Positions 6,925 through 14,163 of a DNA stretch of 28,541 bases are shown in pieces. The notes beneath the pieces were generated by a model, which saw nothing but the letters and a program-made list of their open reading frames with translations, ran no database searches and was not told the origin of the DNA. How positions within the stretch are numbered: position 1 is the stretch's first letter; every line of letters begins with the position of its first letter. Origin of the DNA: Methylophilaceae bacterium (GTDB lineage: Bacteria > Pseudomonadota > Gammaproteobacteria > Burkholderiales > Methylophilaceae); assembly GCA_025362115.1 (NCBI GenBank), contig JANYIK010000039.1, positions 1-28,541 of the forward strand. The letters run 5' to 3'. Position numbers and translations under genes: made by a program.

Positions 6925-8318
6925 GCGGCGGCCTTGAGTGCGCGCGGGAGTTTTTCCAGCAGCAACTGGTTGGCGGCGATGGGCTGAACCTTGCCATTTG
7001 AATCCATAATATTCATCTGCTTCAGCCACAGTTCAAATTCCGGCGCGGGTTTTAAGTTCAGCACGTTTCTTAAGTAAAGCGCGTCGTGGAATGACGTAGT
7101 CTGGTAGTTGAGCATAATGTCGTCAGCGCCGGGGATGCCCATGATAAACGTTAAACCAGCCGTTGCGAGCAGTGTCATCAGGTTATCCATGTCGTCCTGA
7201 TCGGCTTCGGCGTGGTTGGTATAGCATACGTCGCAACCCAGTGGCAGCCCCAACAACTTTCCGCAGAAATGGTCTTCTAGCCCCGCACGGGTGATTTGTT
7301 TGCCATCGTAGAGGTATTCCGGCCCGATAAAACCCACCACGGTATTGCTGAGTAAGGGCGAAAACTCACGCGCAACGGCATAGGCGCGGGCTTCACAGGT
7401 TTGTTGATCCATGCCGAAATTGGCATTGGCGGAGAGTGCAGAGCCTTGGCCGGTTTCAAAATACATTACGTTGTTACCCACCGTGCCACGATTTAAGGCC
7501 AGTGCAGCTTGTTGGGCTTCGCGCAAAATCCCTAAGTTGATACCAAAACCGGTATTGGCTTTTTCTGTACCAGCGATAGATTGAAATACGAGGTCAACAG
7601 GTGCGCCTTTTTCCATCACCTTGATTTGATTGGTGACGTGCGTGAGGATGCAGGATTGTGTGGGGATGTTGAAACCGGTGATGAATTCATCTACCAAGTA
7701 GTAGAGGTCTATCAGCGCGGGGATACTGTCGGTGGCAGGGTTGATGCCTATCACCGCGTCGCCAGAGCCGTAGAGCAAACCGTCGATGATAGAGGCCGCG
7801 ATGCCGCGCGGATCGTCAGTGGGGTGGTTGGGCTGCAAGCGCACGGAAAGGTGGCCGGGCAGGCCTATGGTGTTGCGGAATTTTGTCGTTACATGACATT
7901 TCCGCGCTACCAGAATCAAATCCTGGTTACGCATCAGTTTGCTCACGGCGGCCGCCATTTCGGGCGTGATGCCGAGGGCGACTCGTTCCAGCGTGGCACT
8001 ATCAGTGGTATCGGACAGCAGCCAATTGCGGAAATCGCCCACGGTTAAATGTGCAATCTCGGCGAAGGCGGTGGCGTCATGCTTGTCCATAATCAAGCGC
8101 GTCACTTCGTCATCTTCGTAAGGAATCAGCAATTCTTCTAAAAAGCGCTTCAGTGGGACATCTGCCAGACACATTCTGGCCGCCATGCGCTCGGCATATG
8201 TCTCCGCCGCCACACCGGCCAGAAAATCGCCAGACCGTGCAGGCGTGGCTTTTGCCATCAAGGTTTTGAGATCGCTGAAGTGGTAGGTTTCAAGGCCAAT
8301 AGTATGCAAGTAGGGCAT
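6921..8318 (-). CDS. eutB: Ethanolamine ammonia-lyase large (heavy) subunit
   Basis: 465 residues, close to the usual length (about 453 in E. coli). It is recognised by NQDLILVARKCHV, TIGLPGHLSVRLQPNHPTDD, GDAVIGINPATDS, FETGQGSALSANANFGMDQQT and LPLGCDVCYTNHAEADQDD, all strongly conserved in EutB, the TIM-barrel catalytic subunit. It needs adenosylcobalamin. The ATG is preceded by AAAGGA. eutC follows with a 4-base overlap. No eutA reactivase, microcompartment shell gene, eutE or eutD is visible in the window, so this is a stand-alone eutBC pair, more likely a nitrogen-scavenging route than carbon catabolism in a microcompartment. Confidence 0.97.
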   Translation of the reverse strand: MPYLHTIGLETYHFSDLKTLMAKATPARSGDFLAGVAAETYAERMAARMCLADVPLKRFLEELLIPYEDDEVTRLIMDKHDATAFAEIAHLTVGDFRNWLLSDTTDSATLERVALGITPEMAAAVSKLMRNQDLILVARKCHVTTKFRNTIGLPGHLSVRLQPNHPTDDPRGIAASIIDGLLYGSGDAVIGINPATDSIPALIDLYYLVDEFITGFNIPTQSCILTHVTNQIKVMEKGAPVDLVFQSIAGTEKANTGFGINLGILREAQQAALALNRGTVGNNVMYFETGQGSALSANANFGMDQQTCEARAYAVAREFSPLLSNTVVGFIGPEYLYDGKQITRAGLEDHFCGKLLGLPLGCDVCYTNHAEADQDDMDNLMTLLATAGLTFIMGIPGADDIMLNYQTTSFHDALYLRNVLNLKPAPEFELWLKQMNIMDSNGKVQPIAANQLLLEKLPRALKAAA

Positions 8319-8552
8319 GGTGTTCCTTTACATTGGATAGCTTAAGAGTCAGAACACTGATTGTGCCAATCACTCAGCGATAGTTTAGTCCGATAACGAC
8401 ATCAGTTAAAGCACACCCGACATTCACCTCATAAGTGCATCTGGCCAAGACCTCACCCAACAAGAGTGCATTATTCGAACATGCATCAGAGATTCTTTAA
8501 AGGACATCACTTTGGTGGCTGGCGCGCCTATCTAGAGCAGGTTTAGATGTTT

Positions 8553-8569
8553 AGCACCAGCTCGGTGCA
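8553..8569 (+). promoter_or_regulatory. NtrC-like enhancer site upstream of glnK
   Basis: AGCACCA-GCT-CGGTGCA is a dyad close to the NtrC consensus TGCACCA-N3-TGGTGCA (two mismatches). It lies about 95 bases upstream of the sigma-54 -24 element, a normal enhancer distance. Confidence 0.6.
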
Positions 8570-8664
8570 TCACGCACTGACATCATGCACCAAATCTGGC
8601 GTACTCCATCATAAAACCAGAGAGACTATTTGCAACATTATGATATTAAATAAATAAATCTTGT

Positions 8665-8680
8665 TGGCACGGCTATTGCT
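8665..8680 (+). promoter_or_regulatory. Sigma-54 promoter of glnK-amtB
   Basis: TGGCACGGCTATTGCT matches the -24/-12 consensus TGGCACG-N4-TTGC(A/T) at every fixed position. The transcript would start near 8690, about 50 bases before the glnK ATG. Together with the NtrC-like site this predicts induction under nitrogen limitation. Confidence 0.88.
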
Positions 8681-8742
8681 AATACGTTATAGCTATTGTT
8701 AAGAGTTTTCCGTTAGAAACATTTTTTAACCAAGGAGGTATC

Positions 8743-9081
8743 ATGAAATTCGTTACAGCCATCATCAAGCCGTTCAAGCTTGACGAGGTGCGCGAGGCTC
8801 TATCCGCCATAGGCGTACAGGGCATCACCGTGACCGAAGTCAAGGGTTTCGGCAGACAGAAAGGCCACACCGAGCTCTATCGCGGCGCGGAATACGTCGT
8901 GGATTTTCTGCCCAAAGTCAAGCTAGAAGCCGCTATTAGCGACAATATGCTAGACCAAGTCATCGAAGCTATCGAAAAATCAGCTAATACCGGAAAAATC
9001 GGCGATGGCAAGATTTTTATCTTCGATCTCGAACAAGTTCATCGTATCCGTACCGGCGAGTCCGGCGCGGATGCGCTATAA
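8743..9081 (+). CDS. glnK: PII nitrogen regulatory protein GlnK/GlnB
   Basis: 112 residues, the standard PII length. MKFVTAIIKPFKLDEVREAL opens the protein. The T-loop GRQKGHTELYRGAEY ends with Tyr51, the uridylylation site; GKIGDGKIF and RIRTGESGADAL form the nucleotide-binding and C-terminal loops. It senses ATP/ADP and 2-oxoglutarate and, when not uridylylated, plugs the AmtB channel. The name glnK rather than glnB follows from its place directly before amtB (10 bases) and the sigma-54 promoter. A strong AAGGAGGT lies 5 bases before the ATG. Confidence 0.96.
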   Translation: MKFVTAIIKPFKLDEVREALSAIGVQGITVTEVKGFGRQKGHTELYRGAEYVVDFLPKVKLEAAISDNMLDQVIEAIEKSANTGKIGDGKIFIFDLEQVHRIRTGESGADAL

Positions 9082-9091
9082 GGAGAACACT

Positions 9092-10603
9092 ATGAAACGC
9101 TTTTTCTCCACTCTGATGTTGCTGGGTGCGCTCGGCTTCACTGGCGTGACCTTTGCTGAAGACGCTGCTCCTGCTGCCGCACCGGTCGCCACTGAGGCCG
9201 CTGCACCTGCTGTGGCACCCGAAGCTGCTGCCCCTGCTGCCGCACCAGCTGAGGCTGCTGCTCCTGCCGCTGCTACGGCACCACCTGCTCCAGTCCCGAA
9301 CAAGGGTGATACTGCCTGGATGATCGTGGCCACTGTACTGGTACTGTTTATGTGTGTGCCAGGATTGGGATTGTTCTACGGTGGCATGGTGCGTAGCAAA
9401 AATATGCTTTCCGTGCTCATGCAAACTTTCATGATTACCTGTGTTCTAGGCATTCTGTGGGCGATATATGGCTACAGTATTGCGTTCACGCAAGGTAGTA
9501 CGCCGTTTTTTGGCGGATTTGATCGCTTGTTCTTGCATGGTATGACACCTGACTCAGTCGCAGCTACCTTTAGTAAGGGTGTAGTGATTCCGGAATACAT
9601 CTACATGACGTTTCAGCTCACCTTCGCGGTCATTACTCCGGCCTTGATCGTGGGTGCATTCGCAGAGCGTATGAAATTCTCTGCAATCTTGTTGTTCATG
9701 ATTTTGTGGTTCACTTTCTCTTACTTGCCAGTAGCTCATATGGTCTGGTTCTGGGCAGGTCCTGATGCGTATACCGACGCAAAGGCTGCTGAGGCTGCAA
9801 CCGCGCTTGCTGGTTTCGTGTTCCAAAAAGGCGCGCTGGACTTCGCGGGCGGTACAGTGGTGCACATCAACGCTGGTATTGCTGGCTTGGTAGGCGCGCT
9901 TGTGCTGGGTAAGCGTATCGGTTTCGGCAAAGAAGCGATGGCACCACACAGTGTGACCATGACCATGATTGGTGCTTCCATGCTGTGGGTAGGCTGGTTC
10001 GGTTTCAACGTGGGTTCTAACCTTGAAGCTAGTGGTTTCGCAACCCTGGTGTTCGCTAATACTCTGTTGGCAACCTGTGCTGCTGCTACTTCTTGGATGT
10101 TTGTCGAATGGTTTACCAAAGGCAAGCCTTCTATGTTGGGTGCTGCTTCTGGGGCAGTTGCCGGTCTAGTAGCAATTACACCGGCTTGTGGTTTCGTAGG
10201 CCCTATGGGTGCCATCGTACAAGGCCTATTGGTGTCTCCTCTGTGCTTCATGTTTGTCACCAAGGTTAAGTCCATGATGGGCTACGACGATTCACTGGAT
10301 GTGTTTGGCGTGCACTGCATCGGCGGCATCTTTGGCGCGATGAGTACCGGCATTCTAGTGAACCCTGCTCTGGGCGGTACCGGCGTGTATGACTATGTTG
10401 CCAACAAAGTAGCTGATTACGACATGATGGCTCAACTGACCAGTCAGGCTTGGGGCGTAGGCACCACCTTGGTCTGGTCTGGTGTGGTCGCGTTTATCGC
10501 TTACAAGGTCGTTGATGTATTAATCGGTCTGCGTGTGTCCGAAGATGTCGAGCGCGAAGGTCTCGATACCACCGAACACGGCGAACGTGCTTATCACTAT
10601 TAA
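9092..10603 (+). CDS. amtB: Ammonium transporter AmtB
   Basis: 503 residues from the ATG at 9092, which follows AAGGAG. An N-terminal signal peptide (FFSTLMLLGALGFTGVTFA, cut near residue 22) is followed by about 45 residues made almost only of Ala, Pro, Glu and Val, and then the Amt core with 11 membrane helices. Core motifs: GLGLFYGGMVRSKN, the pore histidines in GGTVVHINAGIAGLVGA and FGVHCIGGIFGA, and LWVGWFGFNVGSN. It conducts ammonium (and commonly methylammonium) across the inner membrane and is gated by GlnK. Co-transcribed with glnK. The Ala/Pro-rich periplasmic extension is absent in E. coli AmtB but I recall similar ones in other betaproteobacteria. The upstream in-frame extension inside glnK is rejected because the signal peptide and ribosome site fix the start. 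Confidence 0.96.
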   Translation: MKRFFSTLMLLGALGFTGVTFAEDAAPAAAPVATEAAAPAVAPEAAAPAAAPAEAAAPAAATAPPAPVPNKGDTAWMIVATVLVLFMCVPGLGLFYGGMVRSKNMLSVLMQTFMITCVLGILWAIYGYSIAFTQGSTPFFGGFDRLFLHGMTPDSVAATFSKGVVIPEYIYMTFQLTFAVITPALIVGAFAERMKFSAILLFMILWFTFSYLPVAHMVWFWAGPDAYTDAKAAEAATALAGFVFQKGALDFAGGTVVHINAGIAGLVGALVLGKRIGFGKEAMAPHSVTMTMIGASMLWVGWFGFNVGSNLEASGFATLVFANTLLATCAAATSWMFVEWFTKGKPSMLGAASGAVAGLVAITPACGFVGPMGAIVQGLLVSPLCFMFVTKVKSMMGYDDSLDVFGVHCIGGIFGAMSTGILVNPALGGTGVYDYVANKVADYDMMAQLTSQAWGVGTTLVWSGVVAFIAYKVVDVLIGLRVSEDVEREGLDTTEHGERAYHY

Positions 10604-10633
10604 GTTTTAGTAAAGTAGTCTAGTTCAGATGTA

Positions 10634-10665
10634 AAAAAGGCGGACACTTCGGTGTCCGCCTTTTT
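10634..10665. terminator. Rho-independent terminator after amtB (bidirectional)
   Basis: AAAAAGGCGGACAC-TTCG-GTGTCCGCCTTTTT: a perfect 9-bp GC-rich stem with a TTCG tetraloop, T tract on the plus strand and A tract before it, so it can also end the convergent minus-strand unit that stops at 10689. Confidence 0.95.
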
Positions 10666-10688
10666 ATATACATCGTGAAAATATCTTG

Positions 10689-11138
10689 TTAGAGACTCAA
10701 CATTATTCTACGTGCAGCTAAACGTGTTGTTGCCCAGCCCAAATGCTGGTAGTAACCCAGTGCTGGCTCATTATCCAAATCTACCAATAATTGCGCGCGA
10801 GTGGCTCCCTTTTCTTTTGCCCATGCCAGTACATTTTCTAAAAGTCCGCGGCCCACGCCTGTACCGCGATACCTTTCTAGCACCACCATATCTTCAACCC
10901 AAGCCGAAGGCGCACCTTCTGCGGTTGAAATCACCAACTGAGCACTGACCATACCAATAACCTGACCCTTGTCACGCGCGACTTTAATCACGGCGCGGTC
11001 AGGGTGTTGTAATAGCAATGTCATGCCTTGTATTTGTCGCTGAGTGTTCGGCTGAAAGTCTTGCTCTAAGTTGAATAAAGCATCTAGCAATCGGCTCAAT
11101 ACAGGCACATCGTCCAACGTTGCATTTTCAATGTTCAA
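10689..11138 (-). CDS. GNAT-family N-acetyltransferase
   Basis: 149 residues. The GNAT acetyl-CoA binding motif A is clear: WVEDMVVLERYRGTGVGRGLL (R-x-x-G-x-G-x-G/A as RYRGTGVGRGL), with motif B near YYQHLGW and the usual start MNIENATLDDVPVLSRLLDALF. The substrate cannot be read from sequence. It overlaps the XRE-cupin regulator by 4 bases (ATGA), so the two are co-transcribed and translationally coupled. This suggests it acts with that regulator, perhaps acetylating an amine or a protein of the adjacent methylamine pathway, but that is inference only. Confidence 0.88.
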   Translation of the reverse strand: MNIENATLDDVPVLSRLLDALFNLEQDFQPNTQRQIQGMTLLLQHPDRAVIKVARDKGQVIGMVSAQLVISTAEGAPSAWVEDMVVLERYRGTGVGRGLLENVLAWAKEKGATRAQLLVDLDNEPALGYYQHLGWATTRLAARRIMLSL

Positions 11139-11788
11139 GCGACATTTTCCTCGGCGGCAGTTGTTGGTGTGTTGTAGTGGATGATGGCTAGGAAGCGGAT
11201 AGGCATGGTCAGCAAATTTTCTGGCCGATGTGGAATTTCTCCTTGAAATGTCAATGCATCGCCAGGCTCCAGCACAAAAGTTTCATTACCCACGCGGTAT
11301 TCCAGCTGGCCTTCTAGCATATAAAGAAATTCGGTTCCAGGGTGCTCAAAAGCTGGAAACTCCTCTCCCGAATCTTCCAGGCTGATGAGAAAAGGCTCAA
11401 AGGTTTTTTGCGGGCCTTGGTCATAGGCCAGCAGTTGATAAGTGTGACCCACTCGAGTGCCGCGCCGTACTACTTCCATGCCATGCCCGCTCTTGATGTG
11501 CTGGGTGTTGCCAGTGGGAAGATTGTAGGTATTGAATAGCTTTGAAAGAGTCACTCCCAAGGCATTGGCCAGTTGTTCAAGGGTATCCAGGCTGGTTGAC
11601 GCAAGCCCGTTTTCAATCTTGCTCAGCATGCCTTTGCTGATTCCAGCGCGCAAGGCTACATCAGCGATGGTCAAGCCATGTTGAAGACGCAGTTGCCTGA
11701 TAGTGTTGCCAAGATAACGATCCAGTTTATTGTTCGCTGGTTCTTGCGGGGTCGCAATTGGAGCAGGTGCGTTGCTATGCGAGTTCAT
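11135..11788 (-). CDS. XRE-cupin transcriptional regulator, probable regulator of the methylamine cluster
   Basis: 217 residues. Residues about 29-83 form an HTH_3 domain (RQLRLQHGLTIADVALRAGI then SKGMLSKIENG); residues about 140-210 form a cupin with likely metal or ligand residues in FEHPGTEFLYMLEG (His149, Glu153) and PHRPE (His187). Regulators of this shape (PuuR/SutR-like) sense amines, amino acids or related small molecules. It is divergent from the Fae-like gene with a 165-bp gap, and a shared AT-rich box occurs both in that gap and before mgdA, which makes it the likely local regulator. An AGGA lies 9 bases before the ATG. The ligand is unknown; methylamine, gamma-glutamylmethylamide or N-methylglutamate are natural candidates. 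Confidence 0.88.
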   Translation of the reverse strand: MNSHSNAPAPIATPQEPANNKLDRYLGNTIRQLRLQHGLTIADVALRAGISKGMLSKIENGLASTSLDTLEQLANALGVTLSKLFNTYNLPTGNTQHIKSGHGMEVVRRGTRVGHTYQLLAYDQGPQKTFEPFLISLEDSGEEFPAFEHPGTEFLYMLEGQLEYRVGNETFVLEPGDALTFQGEIPHRPENLLTMPIRFLAIIHYNTPTTAAEENVA

Positions 11789-11882
11789 TTTTCAGCCGTC
11801 CTAATGGTGAGTAACGCAAAGTCTATAGAATAACTTTACAACTCACCAGACCAAGGCCTGCATCATTAAGTGCGAATTCTCG

Positions 11883-11910
11883 TATGTTTCATTATAATAA
11901 TAAAAGTTAC
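11883..11910 (+). promoter_or_regulatory. AT-rich box A, candidate operator upstream of the Fae-like gene
   Basis: TATGTTTCATTATAATAATA then AAAGTTAC. The first ten bases and the AAAA-GTT-AC tail recur at 12535-12563 before mgdA. It lies about 45 bases before the Fae-like ATG, where a regulator could control that promoter and the divergent regulator gene. Confidence 0.5.
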
Positions 11911-11953
11911 ATATTATTACTTTTTTGTGTTGCATATCACCGAGGGATAACAA

Positions 11954-12517
11954 ATGAATGAAAGAATTTTGATGCGTACAGGTGAAGCCTTAGTCGCTGG
12001 CGGCCCTCCGGGAACAGCGGCTGAGCCCGAAATCATTATAGGTGAACTGGATGGTCCCGTAGGTACAGCTATCGCCACGCTTACTGGCGATCAGGTAAAA
12101 GGTCATACGCGGGTATTTGCAATTTTGAATACGGATATTCAGGTGCGCCCTGTGACTTTGATGGTAAGCAAGGTCACGGTAACCAATAGTCATTACACCA
12201 ATATACTCATGGGTACAGTGCAGGCGGCGATTGCTAATGGTGTCCTTGACGCGGTGCGTGCAGGTGACATCCCCAAAGAGAAAGCCAATGATTTAGGGAT
12301 TATCGTTTCCGTATGGCTGAATCCAAGTGTAGCCAAGGACGAAAATCTGGATCATCAGATTTTGTTTGATATCCATCGCAAGGCGACGGCCATGGCGATA
12401 CATAAGGCGATGAATAACCAGCCAGACATTGACTGGTTATTAGAAAATCAGGAAAAAATCATCCACAAGTATTTCCAAATGGGTCTGGATGGAAAACTGA
12501 AACCGCCTAAAACTTAG
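11954..12517 (+). CDS. Fae-like protein (formaldehyde-activating enzyme family) with altered active site
   Basis: 187 residues. GEALVAGG, EIIIGELDGPVGTA, PVTLMVSKVTVTN, GTVQAAIANGVLDAVRAGDIPKE, ANDLGIIVSVWL and HRKATAMAIHKAMN follow the order and spacing of Fae, which condenses formaldehyde with tetrahydromethanopterin. In classical Fae, a conserved histidine precedes D-L-I-I-G (A-H-I-D-L-I-I-G from memory); here that stretch reads AAEPEIIIG, with Glu24 where the catalytic histidine should be. This therefore looks like a Fae paralogue of unknown activity. It has GAGGG 7 bases before the ATG, is the first plus-strand gene of the cluster, and lies 108 bases before mgdA. A role in handling the one-carbon unit released by MgdABCD, or in sensing it, fits the context but is inference. 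Confidence 0.82.
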   Translation: MNERILMRTGEALVAGGPPGTAAEPEIIIGELDGPVGTAIATLTGDQVKGHTRVFAILNTDIQVRPVTLMVSKVTVTNSHYTNILMGTVQAAIANGVLDAVRAGDIPKEKANDLGIIVSVWLNPSVAKDENLDHQILFDIHRKATAMAIHKAMNNQPDIDWLLENQEKIIHKYFQMGLDGKLKPPKT

Positions 12518-12534
12518 GTTGAGTAATTTTTAAT

Positions 12535-12563
12535 TATGTTTCATAATGATTAAAAAAGTTTAC
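12535..12563 (+). promoter_or_regulatory. AT-rich box B, candidate operator upstream of mgdA
   Basis: TATGTTTCATAATGATTAAA then AAAGTTTAC. It repeats box A (11883-11910) with one gap and contains the symmetric core TCATAATGA. It lies about 60 bases before the mgdA ATG, in the gap after the Fae-like gene, so mgdA may have its own regulated promoter. Confidence 0.5.
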
Positions 12564-12625
12564 CTTTGCTTGTGTATCATTGAAAGTGCGTGACGATTAA
12601 AAGCTGTGCTGTTCAGGGAAATTCA

Positions 12626-13867
12626 ATGCCGCTAAGACTGCTCAAATTTGCTTTCAGTAAAAACCATCCGGCACCGCGATTCTTTCGGGCGTTGGAGCAA
12701 CCGAAAAAATCCTATGATGTAGTCATCATAGGCGGTGGTGGGCATGGTTTGGCGGCGGCCTACTATCTCGCCAAAGATCATGGCATTACTAATGTTGCGG
12801 TGTTGGAACGAGGCTACATCGGCGGTGGCAATACTGGACGTAACACCACTATCGTGCGCTCGAATTATCTGACACCAGAAGGTGTCAATTTCTACGATGC
12901 CAGCGTCAAGATTTACGAAGGACTTTCTGAAGAGTTGGATTTGAACCTGTTCTATTCAAATCGCGGTCATTTCACACTGGCGCACACCGAATCCGCCATG
13001 CACACCATGCGTTGGCGCGCTGAAGTCAATAAGCATGTAGGAGTTGAGAGCAGGGTAGTAGGGCCTGATGAAATAGCCAAGGCTTGCCCGCAACTTGACC
13101 TGAGTTGTAGCGGTCATGCGCCCATTCTCGGCGCGCTCTATCATGCCCCTGGATCCATTGCACGCCATGATGGTGTAGCTTGGGGCTATGCCCGAGGAGC
13201 GGATAGGCAAGGCGCTGAAATCTTTCAGAATACTGAGGTTACCGGTATTGATGTGCAGAGCGGCAAAGTGGCAGGTGTCCATACCAGCCGTGGCTACATT
13301 GCGACTAAAAAAGTACTCTCAGCCGTGGCAGGATTTACGCCGCGCGTAACCAAAATGGTTGGTCTGGATACCCCTATCGTTATCCACCCCCTGCAAGCCT
13401 GCGTCACCGAACCCATGAAGCCTTGGCTGAATACCATACTGGTGTCCGGCAGTCTGCACGTATATGTCAGCCAGTCGTCTCGTGGTGAGCTGGTAATGGG
13501 CTCCTCGCTTGATCCGTATGAGGTGCATTCAACAAGGTCTTCTCTTGATTTTGTCGAAGGCTTGACTTCGCACATGCTGGATATGTTCCCATTTTTATCA
13601 AACGTGAAGATCGTGCGGCAATGGGCGGGCATGGCAGATATGACACCCGACTTTGCCCCCATCATGGGTAAAACACCTGTGGAAGGATTCTATCTCGACG
13701 CGGGGTGGGGTACTTGGGGATTCAAAGCCACGCCTATCAGCGGTAAGACCATGGCAGAGACTATCGCCAACGACAGAGCGCCGGAAATGATCCACTCATT
13801 CCGTCTCTCACGTTTTGAGGATTACGAATTGACTGGTGAAAAGGGTGCGGCCTCTGTCGGCCACTGA
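12626..13867 (+). CDS. mgdA: N-methylglutamate dehydrogenase subunit A (sarcosine oxidase beta-like)
   Basis: 413 residues, the length of the SoxB family. The FAD-binding fold starts DVVIIGGGGHGLAAAYYLAK (31-50) with ERGYIGGGNTGRNTTIVRSN (61-80). PGSIARHD places His181 where heterotetrameric sarcosine oxidases attach FMN covalently. Near the C-terminus are WAGMADMTPDFAPIMG and DAGWGTWGFKATP, flavin-binding motifs of the DAO family. In this gene context the substrate is N-methylglutamate, not sarcosine: gmaS and mgsABC follow. The start at 12626 is preceded by AGGGAA and matches the family; a GTG at 12590 would add 12 atypical residues. Confidence 0.9.
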   Translation: MPLRLLKFAFSKNHPAPRFFRALEQPKKSYDVVIIGGGGHGLAAAYYLAKDHGITNVAVLERGYIGGGNTGRNTTIVRSNYLTPEGVNFYDASVKIYEGLSEELDLNLFYSNRGHFTLAHTESAMHTMRWRAEVNKHVGVESRVVGPDEIAKACPQLDLSCSGHAPILGALYHAPGSIARHDGVAWGYARGADRQGAEIFQNTEVTGIDVQSGKVAGVHTSRGYIATKKVLSAVAGFTPRVTKMVGLDTPIVIHPLQACVTEPMKPWLNTILVSGSLHVYVSQSSRGELVMGSSLDPYEVHSTRSSLDFVEGLTSHMLDMFPFLSNVKIVRQWAGMADMTPDFAPIMGKTPVEGFYLDAGWGTWGFKATPISGKTMAETIANDRAPEMIHSFRLSRFEDYELTGEKGAASVGH

Positions 13868-13899
13868 TCTCCCGGAACAAGTGAAACGGAAATAAATTA

Positions 13900-14163
13900 A
13901 TGAAATTACTCCAGTGCCCCATGAACGGAACCAGACCCATCAGTGAGTTTGTGTTTGGAGGCGAGCTCCGCGCCATGCCTAATCCTGAAACCTCCACCGA
14001 TAAAGAATGGGCAGCGTATGTTCATAACAGAAATGGCGCACCTGGGTTGAAAAAAGAATGGTGGTACCACGGTCCAAGCGGCACATGGTTCATCGCAGAG
14101 CGCAATACCTTAACGGAAGAGGTTTTACGCACCTACCTGTTTGGGCAGGAGACAGCCGCATGA
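13900..14163 (+). CDS. mgdB: N-methylglutamate dehydrogenase subunit B (sarcosine oxidase delta-like)
   Basis: 87 residues. MKLLQCPMNGTRPISEFVFG and KEWWYHGPSGTWFIAERNT match the SoxD family, the small zinc subunit of the heterotetrameric enzyme. SoxD of true sarcosine oxidases begins with a C-P-x-C motif and has a His and another Cys downstream that hold zinc. Here only Cys6 and His57 remain; the second cysteine is Asn9 and the late one is in PSGT. The zinc site is therefore altered or lost, which may be general in the N-methylglutamate branch. Its stop overlaps the mgdC start (ATGA). Confidence 0.9.
   Translation: MKLLQCPMNGTRPISEFVFGGELRAMPNPETSTDKEWAAYVHNRNGAPGLKKEWWYHGPSGTWFIAERNTLTEEVLRTYLFGQETAA

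Larger units (their letters stand above)
8319..8742. other. 424-bp intergenic region between eutB and glnK
   Basis: No gene is apparent. The glnK side holds a sigma-54 promoter (8665-8680) and an NtrC-like site (8553-8569), plus a loose half-site TGCACCA at 8586-8592. The eutB side has a weak sigma-54-like element on the minus strand (TGGCAC at 8368-8363, but GTGT instead of TTGC at 8357-8354). The middle (8400-8540) shows nothing I recognise. The size would also fit loss of a gene that stands before glnK in relatives. Confidence 0.6.

Noticed and set aside
7581..8048. 155-residue plus-strand frame inside eutB
   Set aside because: Antisense to a strongly conserved eutB region, no start context and no family resemblance.
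9076..9333. Ala-rich minus-strand frame of 85 residues
   Set aside because: Shadow of the Ala/Pro-coding stretch of amtB; GC-rich repeats in one frame leave the opposite strand open.
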